Source: QNYQ01 sp964542985
Lineage (GTDB): Archaea > Thermoproteota > Thermoprotei_A > Sulfolobales > Pyrodictiaceae
Reading direction: 5' to 3'
DNA: 20,591 bases
NCBI GenBank assembly: GCA_964542985.1
Contig: CAZIWH010000026.1
Coordinates: 1 to 20,591, forward strand
In this document: positions 1 to 7,338 of the stretch, piece after piece
How positions within the stretch are numbered: position 1 is the stretch's first letter
Layout of the letters: every line of letters starts with the position of its first letter
Program-made: the position numbers and the translations under genes
Notes under the pieces: model-generated
What the model saw: only the letters and a program-made list of their open reading frames with translations
The model's database searches: none
Told to the model about the DNA's origin: nothing

Positions 1-4
1 CGGC

Positions 5-736
5 GTGGCCAGGCTCGAGCTCAGGGATGTGAACGCGGGCTATGGGAGGCTCCAGATACTCTTCAACGTGTCATTCAAGGTTCCGGATCGGCAGATAACC
101 GTCGTAGTGGGGCCCAACGGCAGCGGCAAGAGCACCACGCTGAAGGCGATCTTCGGGATAGCCACCATCTATAGCGGCATGATAGACTTCGACGGGAGGA
201 ACATAGCAGGCATGCCTCCGCACAAGATAGCCAAGCTAGGCATAGCCTATGTGCCTCAGACGGACAACGTGTTCTCCAAGCTCACTGTGAGAGAGAACCT
301 GAAGATGGCGGGATACGGTATGGATGAGTCGCAGATAGCGGACAGGGTTGAGGAGGTGCTCAACATGTTCCCGATACTCCGGGAGAGGATGAATCAGAAG
401 GCTGGCACGCTCAGCGGCGGAGAGAGACAGATGCTCGCCATGGCTATAGCTCTGATAAGGAGGCCGAAGCTCATGATGTTTGACGAGCCCACAGCCGCCC
501 TTGCGCCCAAGATAGCGCTGGAGATACTGGACATCATACAGAAGCTGCGCGATGAGCATGGTATAACGATACTGCTCGTGGAGCAGAACGCGAAGAAGGC
601 CCTCGAGATAGGGGATCGCGGCGTGCTCCTCGTAGGCGGCCGCGTAGTGTTCGAGGGCACTGCGGAGGAGCTGCTCAACCACCCCGACCTTGGCCGCATG
701 TACCTCGGCCTCGTCGCCGAGGAGGGCAAGCAGTAG
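5..736 (+). CDS. livF: Branched-chain amino-acid ABC transporter ATPase, LivF type
   Basis: This is a cytoplasmic ATPase that powers a high-affinity importer of branched-chain amino acids or related compounds, pairing with LivG on the LivH/LivM permease. All ABC landmarks are present in the 243 aa: Walker A GPNGSGKST (about 36-44), Q-loop YVPQ (85), signature LSGGERQ (136-142) and Walker B LMMFDEP (156-162). VEQNA stands where many ABC ATPases carry the switch histidine, as is usual for LivF. Length matches the family (about 235). The GTG start lies four bases into the window, so an upstream start cannot be excluded. The gene ends two bases before livH, which indicates an operon whose livG and substrate-binding gene probably lie upstream of the window. 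The transported substrate is not defined by sequence. Confidence 0.93.
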   Translation: MARLELRDVNAGYGRLQILFNVSFKVPDRQITVVVGPNGSGKSTTLKAIFGIATIYSGMIDFDGRNIAGMPPHKIAKLGIAYVPQTDNVFSKLTVRENLKMAGYGMDESQIADRVEEVLNMFPILRERMNQKAGTLSGGERQMLAMAIALIRRPKLMMFDEPTAALAPKIALEILDIIQKLRDEHGITILLVEQNAKKALEIGDRGVLLVGGRVVFEGTAEELLNHPDLGRMYLGLVAEEGKQ

Positions 737-738
737 CA

Positions 739-1752
739 ATGGATAATGGATACCGGGGAGGGGAAGGGGCCGTGGTAAGCCTCCCGCCTGCTATAATGAT
801 TGAGGGCAACTTTATCTTCGCGAACACTATAGTCATGCTTGCTGTAGGGCTCACGCTGACCTACATGACTACTAAGGTGCCTAACTTTGCTCACGGGAGC
901 CTCGCCATGGTAGGAGCCTATATGCTCTTCACGGTGGTCACTATAGTCTTTGGCAAAGAAGTCATGAAGGCGGCGTACCAGGGCACAACCGCGTGGGGTC
1001 CAATAATCCTTGGCTTCGTAGTAGCGTTTCTGGGTGGAGCCTTCGCGGGCTTAATGGAGTACCTTCTCGTGCTACGCCCGTTGTCCAAGCTGGGTAGCAC
1101 TAGCTTAGGCCTTATGATATCAACGCTAGGCGTGGACTTCTTCCTTATAGGGCTCCTCAACATCTATGCTGACATACTGCGCTCCAAGCACCCCATAACC
1201 GGCACGCCCAGGGACTGGTGGCTCAGCAGCTACATAAACGGCAGCTTCGCTGGCGCCTCCTTGAGGCTATGGCTGTCCTTCATAATAACGTTCCTGAGTC
1301 TTCTCAGCCTCTACCTGCTGTTGACCCGGACGAGGTTCGGCATAGCTATGAGAGCTAGCATAGAGAACCCCTCGCTGGCCGAGGTGCTGGGCGTCAACGT
1401 GGATCTCGTCAACATGGTTTCGTGGATCCTTGCTGGCGGCCTAGCGGGGCTAGGTGGTGGGCTCATGGCGTTCGCGGAGAAGTTGAACCCGATAACGGGT
1501 AGCACGGAGATAGTGGCTGTCTTTGCTGCCAGCATAGTGGGTGGCCTGCAGAGCCTGCTGGGTGCAGTAATAGGCGGCTACATTGTGGGCCTCAGCGAGA
1601 CTCTCGGCGCCTACCTGCTCGGCCTCAGCGCCTACAGGAGGGCTATACCCATGGTGTTCATCATAGTTACCTTGCTGTTCGCGCCAGAGGGTATAGCGGG
1701 CATAGACTGGAGGAGAGTACTATCCAAGATACGTGGCTCGAGAAAGCCATGA
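739..1752 (+). CDS. livH: Branched-chain amino-acid ABC transporter permease, LivH type
   Basis: This is an integral membrane permease that pairs with LivM to form the channel. The family signature TYMTTKVPNFAHGSLAMVGA covers the conserved 'NFAHG..M.GAY' region, and the C-terminal half carries the glycine-rich AGGLAGLGGGL and AASIVGGLQSLLGA segments. About eight hydrophobic segments are visible. At 337 aa it is somewhat longer than typical (about 290-300), because homology begins only near IEGNFIFANT (residue 20). The ATG at 739 follows GGAGGG at 721-726. An in-frame GTG at 772 directly behind a purine-rich tract at 755-769 is an equally good start and gives a more usual length. The gene is tightly coupled to livF (2-bp gap). 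Confidence 0.92.
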   Translation: MDNGYRGGEGAVVSLPPAIMIEGNFIFANTIVMLAVGLTLTYMTTKVPNFAHGSLAMVGAYMLFTVVTIVFGKEVMKAAYQGTTAWGPIILGFVVAFLGGAFAGLMEYLLVLRPLSKLGSTSLGLMISTLGVDFFLIGLLNIYADILRSKHPITGTPRDWWLSSYINGSFAGASLRLWLSFIITFLSLLSLYLLLTRTRFGIAMRASIENPSLAEVLGVNVDLVNMVSWILAGGLAGLGGGLMAFAEKLNPITGSTEIVAVFAASIVGGLQSLLGAVIGGYIVGLSETLGAYLLGLSAYRRAIPMVFIIVTLLFAPEGIAGIDWRRVLSKIRGSRKP

Positions 1753-1799
1753 TTTTTATGCTCGTCACGTGTACCAGCTACACCATGGGGGTGTAGGCT

Positions 1800-2999
1800 A
1801 TGGTGTCGCTGGCGGAGCTGGCTAATATATTCCTCGGGGTGCTTCGGACGCCGGAGTTCTGGTTCTGGTTTGCCACGTACGCGGTGATAGCCCTAAGCCT
1901 GAACCTGGAGGCGGGACTTACCGGTATACCAAACTTCGGCCGACACCTGGCGGTGGTAGTCGGCGCTATAGTAGCTGCTGCGCTGCCCGGATACCTTAGC
2001 TACGCGTTGCTGCCGCAGCCCTACAAGCAGGAGATACTATCGATAGCTGGGACGAAGAGCTTGCCTCCCTACGCCGGCGACTACAACAGCTTGATAACCA
2101 GCGAGATAAACAAGTACTTCGCAGCTAACCCGGCGTTCGCTCTCGTAATGTTCCTGTTGACCCTCATAGTAGCTGCGGTTGTTGGTGCGCTGACGGGCTA
2201 CTTGGCCGCGTACCCGGCGGCAAGGCTGAAGGAGGACTACCTGGCGATAACACTGCTGGCTGCGGGCGAGGCCGTGCTCGTGATAGCCTACAACGCGGGG
2301 AGCCTCGGCGGGACGCAGGGCATGTCAGTCCCCAACACCCTGGAGTGGCTCGACAAGCTGCTGGCAGGCCCCCTGGGCTCCAAGGCCCACCAGGTAGCCA
2401 CCATGATAATGATGGTGCTGGCTGCGGCGGTGGTACTGGTCTACCTGGAGCTGGCGGTCAGGAGCCCCCTTGGCAGGCTGCTGAAGGGTGTGAGGGAGAA
2501 CGAGGTGGCCTCTGAGGCGGTCGGAAAGGACACCGCCAAGGTGAAGCTCAAGACCCTGATGCTCGGCAGCGCTGTTGCAGCAGTAGCCGGCGCCCTCTAC
2601 ATAATGGCCACGCTCGGCTGGATAGCGACAGCATACGACAGGATAACATGGACCTTCTGGCCATGGGCCATGATGATACTCGGCGGCGCTGGTAACAACC
2701 TGGGAGTAGTCGTCGGCTCCTTCATCCTAACCTACGTCTACCAGTTCATAACCTACAACCAGGCGCTCTTCAAGGGTCATCTACCCTTCAGCCCGGCGTG
2801 GCTCCACTACCTGGTGCTAGGCCTAGTGTTGGTGCTGGTACTGATGCTCAAGCCGGAGGGCTTGCTGCCGGAGAAGACAACCTACCCGCTGCCCCGCCGG
2901 AAGCTGGAGGAGATAGCGGTGAAGCACGGAGCCCCGAGGGAGAAGAAGGCCACAGCAGACAAGGCCGCGCTTGAGGAGGAGCCCGGCGGCGAGGCCTAG
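1800..2999 (+). CDS. livM: Branched-chain amino-acid ABC transporter permease, LivM type
   Basis: This is the second membrane permease of the LivHM pair. Its 399 aa begin with a hydrophobic segment and the family motif around GLTGIPNFGRHLAVVVGA (residues about 39-56), then YPAARLKEDYLAITLLAAGE, which matches the cytoplasmic coupling region. RSPLGRLLKGVRENEVASEA follows, typical of LivM ('SPfGRal.aiReNe.aAea'). The C-terminal tail (about 365-399) is charged and soluble, rich in Lys/Glu, and longer than in most homologues. An unusually long loop lies between the first segments (residues about 65-110). The ATG at 1800 follows a GGGGGTG ribosome-binding site. The gene lies 47 bp after livH on the same strand and completes the operon. 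It converges on the next gene with only 17 bp between stops. Confidence 0.92.
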   Translation: MVSLAELANIFLGVLRTPEFWFWFATYAVIALSLNLEAGLTGIPNFGRHLAVVVGAIVAAALPGYLSYALLPQPYKQEILSIAGTKSLPPYAGDYNSLITSEINKYFAANPAFALVMFLLTLIVAAVVGALTGYLAAYPAARLKEDYLAITLLAAGEAVLVIAYNAGSLGGTQGMSVPNTLEWLDKLLAGPLGSKAHQVATMIMMVLAAAVVLVYLELAVRSPLGRLLKGVRENEVASEAVGKDTAKVKLKTLMLGSAVAAVAGALYIMATLGWIATAYDRITWTFWPWAMMILGGAGNNLGVVVGSFILTYVYQFITYNQALFKGHLPFSPAWLHYLVLGLVLVLVLMLKPEGLLPEKTTYPLPRRKLEEIAVKHGAPREKKATADKAALEEEPGGEA

Positions 3000-3016
3000 C
3001 CTCCAGCCCCTATCTT

Positions 3017-5170
3017 TTACGCTAGGAAGTCGTCGTAGAGGCTCTCCATGGTCTCCCTTGCCTTGTTCTCCAGCACGTTGTCCAGCAGAGCTCTTATCAC
3101 CAGGGCGGCTGCGTGGCTGCAGGGCCTCTCGGAGCCGCAGCTGCAGCTGACTCTCCTCTCGTTGAGGTTCACGCTCACCTCGTAGCTCGCGGCTCCAACG
3201 TTGACCTCTCCGTATATCGTCGCGTTCCGTGAGTTGAAGCTGGCCCAGGCGTCGCCGCGGATCAGGAGCCGGAGCCCCCTCTCCACGGTCTCCTCCGGGA
3301 ACTCTATCCCCGTGACTGCGGCTATGGCCTCTCCGAGGCTCCTGAAACTCTCTCCTAGGAGCCTCTCGGCTGCTCTTATGGCCTCGCTTCTCATCTCCTC
3401 CACGAGCCTCGCGTCCTCCCGAGTGGAGCCCCATAGCTCCACTAGGCTTAGGTCGCCGCCTCCGTAGGCGAGTACCCTGTCCCGGAGCCGGAGCATTAGG
3501 GGGCGGGGCGCCAGGGGGCCGACCACCACGGCCTCGCCCTTGTTGAGGCCGGGGAGGTTGTCGAGGAGGTCCTGGCTCACCTGCTCGCTTGAATCCCTCA
3601 CAGCGTCCTGGTCCCGGGGGTTCACTATCCTCAGGATTATCTGGCCCTGGAGCTGGCTGAGCACGTCGGGGTCGAGCCTTGAGGGCCTCTGGGTTATCGC
3701 TACGAGGAAGACGCCGAACTTTCTTCCCTCGCTCGCTATCGTGGCCGCCACGTCGCGGCTCCTGGTAAGCCTCTTCTGGGGAGGCGGCATGAACCTGTGG
3801 GCCTCCTCGACTATCAGCACCACGGGGTAGGGGTAGGACTCGCCCCCGAGGCCTCTGACGTGGTGGAGCCTGGCGGAGAACACGCGCTTCAACACGTTGT
3901 AGGCCACGTGGTCCTGCACCTCGGCGCGGAGCCCCGCCAGGTTTATCACGGTCACCGTCCCGGGCTCGAGGAGCACGTCTATCGGCACAGTCTTCGTGCC
4001 GTAGACTCCTATGCGGCGCAGCTCCTCGAGGTACCTTATCGCGTCGTAGCCGGGGCTGCTATCCTTCCCCAGGGCTAGCCAGAGCCTCCTCACTCCCCGG
4101 GCTAGGCTCTCGTCTATCGCGGCGAGGGCGTCGAGCTTCTTGGCGCTCTGTACAGCCTTCCGTAGGTCGTCGCTGGCTAGGAGCTTTGCCAGCTGGGTGA
4201 GGAGGTTCTGGACGAACCTGTTCATGTCGCTGTGCTGCAGCCTAGTAGTCTCCGCTGCGTCTATCCCGGCCTGGAGCACCTTTATTATCCCGCGTAGCCC
4301 GAGCCACTTCTTCTCCCCGGTGACGGAGGCGAGCCAGGCGGCAACCTTCTTGGCTCCATAGATGGCGCTCCTTATCCTAGTAGCTTTGGGGGGCACCCCG
4401 GCTATGTTTGCTAGCTCGTCTGCAGTCATCTTGGCAACACTTATCTTGTACTGTATGTCCCCCTCCTGGTCCTTCCGAGCCTTTATCACGCGTACGGCGT
4501 GCTCGTAGCCAGGGCCCAGCTTGTGGGCAGTCCTCTTCATAGCCGTGTACTCCCCATGAGGGTCTATGACGACTATGGTTGCGCCCTTCTTGCGCAACTC
4601 CTCTATGAGGACGACGCTGGCCCATGTCTTCCCCGCGCCCGTCGCAGCTATTATCGCCACGTGTCTCTTCAGGCCCTCCACGTCCAGGTAGGCGGGCACC
4701 CTGGGCCTGGAGATGAGGCTCCCCACGTGGAGGCGACGGGGCTTGTCGACGCTATAGAATTCCTCGAGGAGTTCGTCGGGGGCCAGGTAGACCCAGGAGC
4801 CGACGGGCGGAGCCCTCCTGGGGAGGTAGATGCCTCCCCTCCACTTGTAGCCCAGAACCCTCGCGAGCGCAACCACGGTGTCGCCGCCGCGGGGGACGCC
4901 CATGTTGCGGAGAACCGCCCAGGGGTGCTCAGGGGAGACCCCGAGGGCGAGCCTCCTTATCCCCCTTATCTGGGCGAGGACCTTGACTGTCGCGGGCTCC
5001 TCCTCCCCCGGCGGCGTCTCCCTCATTTCGACATACACGTAGTCATAGAGGGGCGGTATGCTGTCGGGGTCGACGCTGAACACGAACTGGTCTGGTCTCG
5101 AGTCGCCCGACACTATGCCTACGGGCTCGCCGCCGGCAGCCCTCCCCGCCCTCAACGCGCCGTCCCTCAA
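3017..5170 (-). CDS. HerA/FtsK-type ATPase with C-terminal SWIM zinc-binding motif
   Basis: This 717-aa protein resembles HerA (DUF87) hexameric DNA-translocating ATPases. The N-terminal ~150 aa is compatible with a HAS-barrel. Walker A AATGAGKT lies at 175-182, the HerA-typical DPHGEY at 203-208, Walker B VVLIVEEAHRF at 450-460, and an arginine-bearing AITQRPSRLD at 491-500. The tail is unusual: C676-x-C678-x5-C684-x-H686 (VSCSCGSERPCSH) matches the SWIM zinc-binding pattern CxCxnCxH, preceded by short beta-like segments. HerA normally works with the nuclease NurA beside Mre11-Rad50, but none of these is nearby, so this is probably a specialised paralogue. The start is TTG, with GAGGAGG at 5173-5179; TTG at 5155 is an alternative. 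Role in DNA processing is a family inference. Confidence 0.8.
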   Translation of the reverse strand: MRDGALRAGRAAGGEPVGIVSGDSRPDQFVFSVDPDSIPPLYDYVYVEMRETPPGEEEPATVKVLAQIRGIRRLALGVSPEHPWAVLRNMGVPRGGDTVVALARVLGYKWRGGIYLPRRAPPVGSWVYLAPDELLEEFYSVDKPRRLHVGSLISRPRVPAYLDVEGLKRHVAIIAATGAGKTWASVVLIEELRKKGATIVVIDPHGEYTAMKRTAHKLGPGYEHAVRVIKARKDQEGDIQYKISVAKMTADELANIAGVPPKATRIRSAIYGAKKVAAWLASVTGEKKWLGLRGIIKVLQAGIDAAETTRLQHSDMNRFVQNLLTQLAKLLASDDLRKAVQSAKKLDALAAIDESLARGVRRLWLALGKDSSPGYDAIRYLEELRRIGVYGTKTVPIDVLLEPGTVTVINLAGLRAEVQDHVAYNVLKRVFSARLHHVRGLGGESYPYPVVLIVEEAHRFMPPPQKRLTRSRDVAATIASEGRKFGVFLVAITQRPSRLDPDVLSQLQGQIILRIVNPRDQDAVRDSSEQVSQDLLDNLPGLNKGEAVVVGPLAPRPLMLRLRDRVLAYGGGDLSLVELWGSTREDARLVEEMRSEAIRAAERLLGESFRSLGEAIAAVTGIEFPEETVERGLRLLIRGDAWASFNSRNATIYGEVNVGAASYEVSVNLNERRVSCSCGSERPCSHAAALVIRALLDNVLENKARETMESLYDDFLA

Positions 5171-5242
5171 GGCCTCCTCGCCCCGGTCCCCGGTGGCTAC
5201 GCCGCCGGGGGAGCCGCGTGTCTACATGAGCGGAGAAAGAGC

Positions 5243-5255
5243 ATGGTATTACCAT
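5243..5255. promoter_or_regulatory. Small perfect palindrome upstream of the HerA-SWIM gene
   Basis: ATGGTA-T-TACCAT is a perfect 6-bp inverted repeat with a one-base centre. It lies 73 bp upstream of the TTG start of the minus-strand ATPase gene. The neighbouring CCTAAATGG on the minus strand could serve as a weak box A. It may be an operator or simply chance. Confidence 0.3.
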
Positions 5256-5263
5256 TTAGGCTG

Positions 5264-5280
5264 GCCGCCCTAGGGGCGGC
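5264..5280 (-). terminator. Hairpin after the adenylate-forming enzyme gene
   Basis: GCCGCCC-TAG-GGGCGGC forms a perfect 7-bp stem with a 3-nt loop, 11 bp past the stop of the minus-strand gene ending at 5291. No T-tract follows, so it could be an RNA-stabilising 3' hairpin rather than a true terminator. Confidence 0.4.
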
Positions 5281-5290
5281 GCAGCTCGGC

Positions 5291-6760
5291 TCAGGAGTAG
5301 CCCACGACCTCGACGCGGCGCAGCCTCTTATAGCCCGGCAGCATCCGGTTAACCCACTCCATTATCTCCTCGGGGCTCGCCTCCGCCCCCCGGCGGAGCC
5401 ACAGCCTCGCAGCCGGAGCCAAGCCATGCTCCGTCTCCAAGCCGTAGACCTCCGCCCTCGCCACCGCCGGGTGCCTCTCCAACAGCTCCTCCAGATCCCT
5501 GGGGAACACGGGGTAGCCCTTGTACTTTAGCATCCTTTTCCTCACGCCCTTGAAGTAGAGGAAGCCGCCACGCTCCTCCAGTATATCCCCCGTCCGGAGC
5601 CAGCCGCCGGGGAGCATGGCGGCGGCCGTCTCGCGGGGATCGCCGTAGCCCCTCATCACCATGGGGCCCCTCGCGGCCGCCTCGCCGAGGTTAGCCTCCA
5701 CCCGGCCCCCCTCACCCAGGAGCTGCAGCTCCACGCCCGGCATGGGGAAGCCTATGCTGCCCTCAGGGTTCGCGCCGGGCAGCGTAGCGGTGAGCGGCGC
5801 GGCCTCGGTCATGCCGTAGAGCTGGAGCAGCTCAACCCCCGTCGCCCCCAGCCACTCCCGCTGAAGCCCCGGGGGCATCGGCGCCCCCGCGCTCACCGCG
5901 GCCCGTAGTCCGGGATGACCACGGTAGCCGGCGCGGAGCACGGCCTGGTAGAACCCTGGCGCCCCCCAGGCTATCGTCGCCCTGCTAGCCGCCATCGCCG
6001 CCGCGGCGTGCCCCGGGTCAAGGCGGCCCCTCTTCGTGTAGAGCACCGTCCTGCCCCCGACGGAGAGCATGGAGAGCGTCGCCACCTGTAGGCCGAGGGC
6101 GTGGCTTATCGGCGGCGACACGAACGAGGCGTCCACGGGGCTCAGGCCATAGTGCTGCGCGGTCGCAGCAGCGGAGGCTGCGACGCCAGCGTGGCTGTGG
6201 ATGACGGGTAGCGTTCTCCCCGCGACGCCGGCGTAGAAGTAGATGAGCGCATCCTCGTGGGGCCGGGGCCGCGCGTAGCCCTCCCAGGGGCTGCCGCGGG
6301 CCAGCTCCTGGGCGGGGAGGCAGGGCACCCGGAGCCTCTCCGCCGCCGGGCAGTGCCTCCCGGCCAGCTCCTCGTCCACGACCAGCGCCGCGGGCTTGGC
6401 GCCGAGCCTCTCCAGCTGGAACACCAGCTCCTCCCAGGGCCCGGCAGCGTCCATCACCACCGCGGTGGCGCCGGCCAGCCATGCCCCCAGGAGGGCCGCC
6501 ACGTGCTCCACAGTATTCACCGGCGCCATCGCGACCGGCGCGCCGGGCCCAGCCCCCTTCTCGGCGAGCAGACGGGCAGCGGCCAGGGAGGCCCGCAGGA
6601 GCCCCTCGTACGTGTAGGCCCCGCCCACGGTATCCACCACGGCGGGGGCGAGGGGGGTCTCGGACGCGTAGCCGAGCAGCGCGTCCACAAGCGTCGGCCA
6701 CTGGGAGCGCAACGCGGGGCCGCGCAGAACGCTGGCCACCGGAGCCCACCCAGGCCCCAC
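5291..6760 (-). CDS. Divergent AMP-binding (acyl-CoA synthetase-like) protein lacking the A10 lysine
   Basis: The fold assignment to class I adenylate-forming enzymes is clear: LLQLYGMTEA (311-320, motif A5), GGWLRTGD (385-392, motif A7) and FKGVRKRMLKYKGYPVFP (403-420, motif A8). Two catalytic elements look abnormal. The phosphate-binding loop (YxSGTTGxPKG in the family) reads YAGVAGRTLPVIHSH (176-190) without the TTG/PKG core. The protein stops at RRVEVVGYS, before the PxTxxGKIxRR segment that carries the catalytic lysine. Length is 489 aa, short of the usual 510-550. It is very rich in Ala/Gly and visibly GC-rich compared with neighbours. GTG start, with GGAGGG just upstream. It may be a CoA ligase with altered chemistry, a carboxylate-binding relative, or a decaying copy; the substrate cannot be read from sequence. 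Confidence 0.8.
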   Translation of the reverse strand: MGPGWAPVASVLRGPALRSQWPTLVDALLGYASETPLAPAVVDTVGGAYTYEGLLRASLAAARLLAEKGAGPGAPVAMAPVNTVEHVAALLGAWLAGATAVVMDAAGPWEELVFQLERLGAKPAALVVDEELAGRHCPAAERLRVPCLPAQELARGSPWEGYARPRPHEDALIYFYAGVAGRTLPVIHSHAGVAASAAATAQHYGLSPVDASFVSPPISHALGLQVATLSMLSVGGRTVLYTKRGRLDPGHAAAAMAASRATIAWGAPGFYQAVLRAGYRGHPGLRAAVSAGAPMPPGLQREWLGATGVELLQLYGMTEAAPLTATLPGANPEGSIGFPMPGVELQLLGEGGRVEANLGEAAARGPMVMRGYGDPRETAAAMLPGGWLRTGDILEERGGFLYFKGVRKRMLKYKGYPVFPRDLEELLERHPAVARAEVYGLETEHGLAPAARLWLRRGAEASPEEIMEWVNRMLPGYKRLRRVEVVGYS

Positions 6761-6862
6761 CGCCCTCCAGCCGGCTGAAATAACGCCCGCTGCAAGCCCC
6801 TGGGAGGCCTCTAGACGCTAAGCGCCCCGGAAACACGAGGGGAGCGTAGCCGCCATGCCGTC

Positions 6863-7234
6863 CTACAGAGGCAGCACCGCTACATGCACGCCCTCCACGC
6901 CCTTCAGCGCTTGATCCGTGGTGACCACGGCGGCCCTCTTCCTCCTAGCGAGGGCGAGGAGATAGCAGTCCGCAAGCGATAGCCTGTTGTAGTATCTCGG
7001 CTTGAGCTTAGCCGCTGTAATGGTAAGCTCCTCGTCAACCCCCAGGACTGTTATCGGGCTGCTCCGCAGCATGCTGTGCTTCACGAGGGCGGCATCCCAT
7101 CTAAACACCTTAGCGTAGTTGTAGAGGAACTCGGCGACGTTAACCTCAAGCATGAAGGCCTCCGCCCTGCAGGCGTACACGTCCTCTATATACCGGCGGG
7201 CCTCCGGACGCCCCGCGAAGCAGAGAGCAAGCAC
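6863..7234 (-). CDS. PIN-domain protein (VapC-like), N-terminally truncated
   Basis: This 123-aa protein has the PIN-fold signature of VapC-type RNases. EVNVAEFLYNY carries the conserved Glu (E35), LSLADCYLLAL the second Asp (D89) and VVTTDQAL the third (D107). The first beta strand with the invariant Asp (family pattern xxxDTsxLLAL) is missing: the frame opens directly at MLALCFAGRPEA. The in-frame codons upstream run only to a TAA at 7244-7246, and the other frames do not restore the Asp. No antitoxin gene is adjacent. The GTG start at 7234 would be essentially leaderless behind the TTTAAC/TTTATTAA boxes of the palindrome at 7241-7268. It could be a degraded toxin or a PIN protein of reduced activity. 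Confidence 0.7.
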   Translation of the reverse strand: MLALCFAGRPEARRYIEDVYACRAEAFMLEVNVAEFLYNYAKVFRWDAALVKHSMLRSSPITVLGVDEELTITAAKLKPRYYNRLSLADCYLLALARRKRAAVVTTDQALKGVEGVHVAVLPL

Positions 7235-7240
7235 AGTTAA

Positions 7241-7268
7241 GGTTTAGCGGTTAATAAACCGTTAAACC
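7241..7268. promoter_or_regulatory. 28-bp near-perfect palindrome in a divergent promoter
   Basis: The left half GGTTTAGCGGTTAA and the reverse complement of the right half (GGTTTAACGGTTTA) agree at 12 of 14 positions, centred between 7254 and 7255. It starts 7 bp outside the PIN gene start and lies 71 bp upstream of the ligase-like gene. It contains A/T-rich boxes reading TTTATTAA on the minus strand and TTAATAAA on the plus strand, suitable as TATA elements. An operator overlapping promoters for both directions is the simplest reading; a small inserted palindromic element is the alternative. Confidence 0.6.
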
Positions 7269-7304
7269 AGGAGCCGGGCCTCCAGCGGCGGGATACGCTC
7301 ATTT

Positions 7305-7321
7305 CCCGGGCCCCTCCCGGG
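7305..7321 (+). other. Hairpin just upstream of the ligase-like start
   Basis: CCCGGG-CCCCT-CCCGGG can form a 6-bp GC stem 17 bp before the ATG at 7339. If transcribed, it would sit in the 5' leader next to the ribosome-binding site. Confidence 0.35.
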
Positions 7322-7338
7322 CCGAGGCAGGGTCGCCT

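Noticed and set aside
5280..5300. Frameshift that would restore the missing A10 lysine segment of the AMP-binding protein
   Set aside because: All three frames past the stop were read; none encodes a PxTxxGK-like sequence before stops.
4499..5530. A 343-codon open frame on the plus strand across the start of the HerA-like gene and the end of the AMP-binding gene
   Set aside because: It spans two real minus-strand genes and their spacer, with low-complexity, domain-free translation.
6018..6836. A 272-codon minus-strand frame overlapping the AMP-binding gene in another register
   Set aside because: The translation is Gly/Arg/Ala-rich noise, while the chosen frame carries adenylation motifs.
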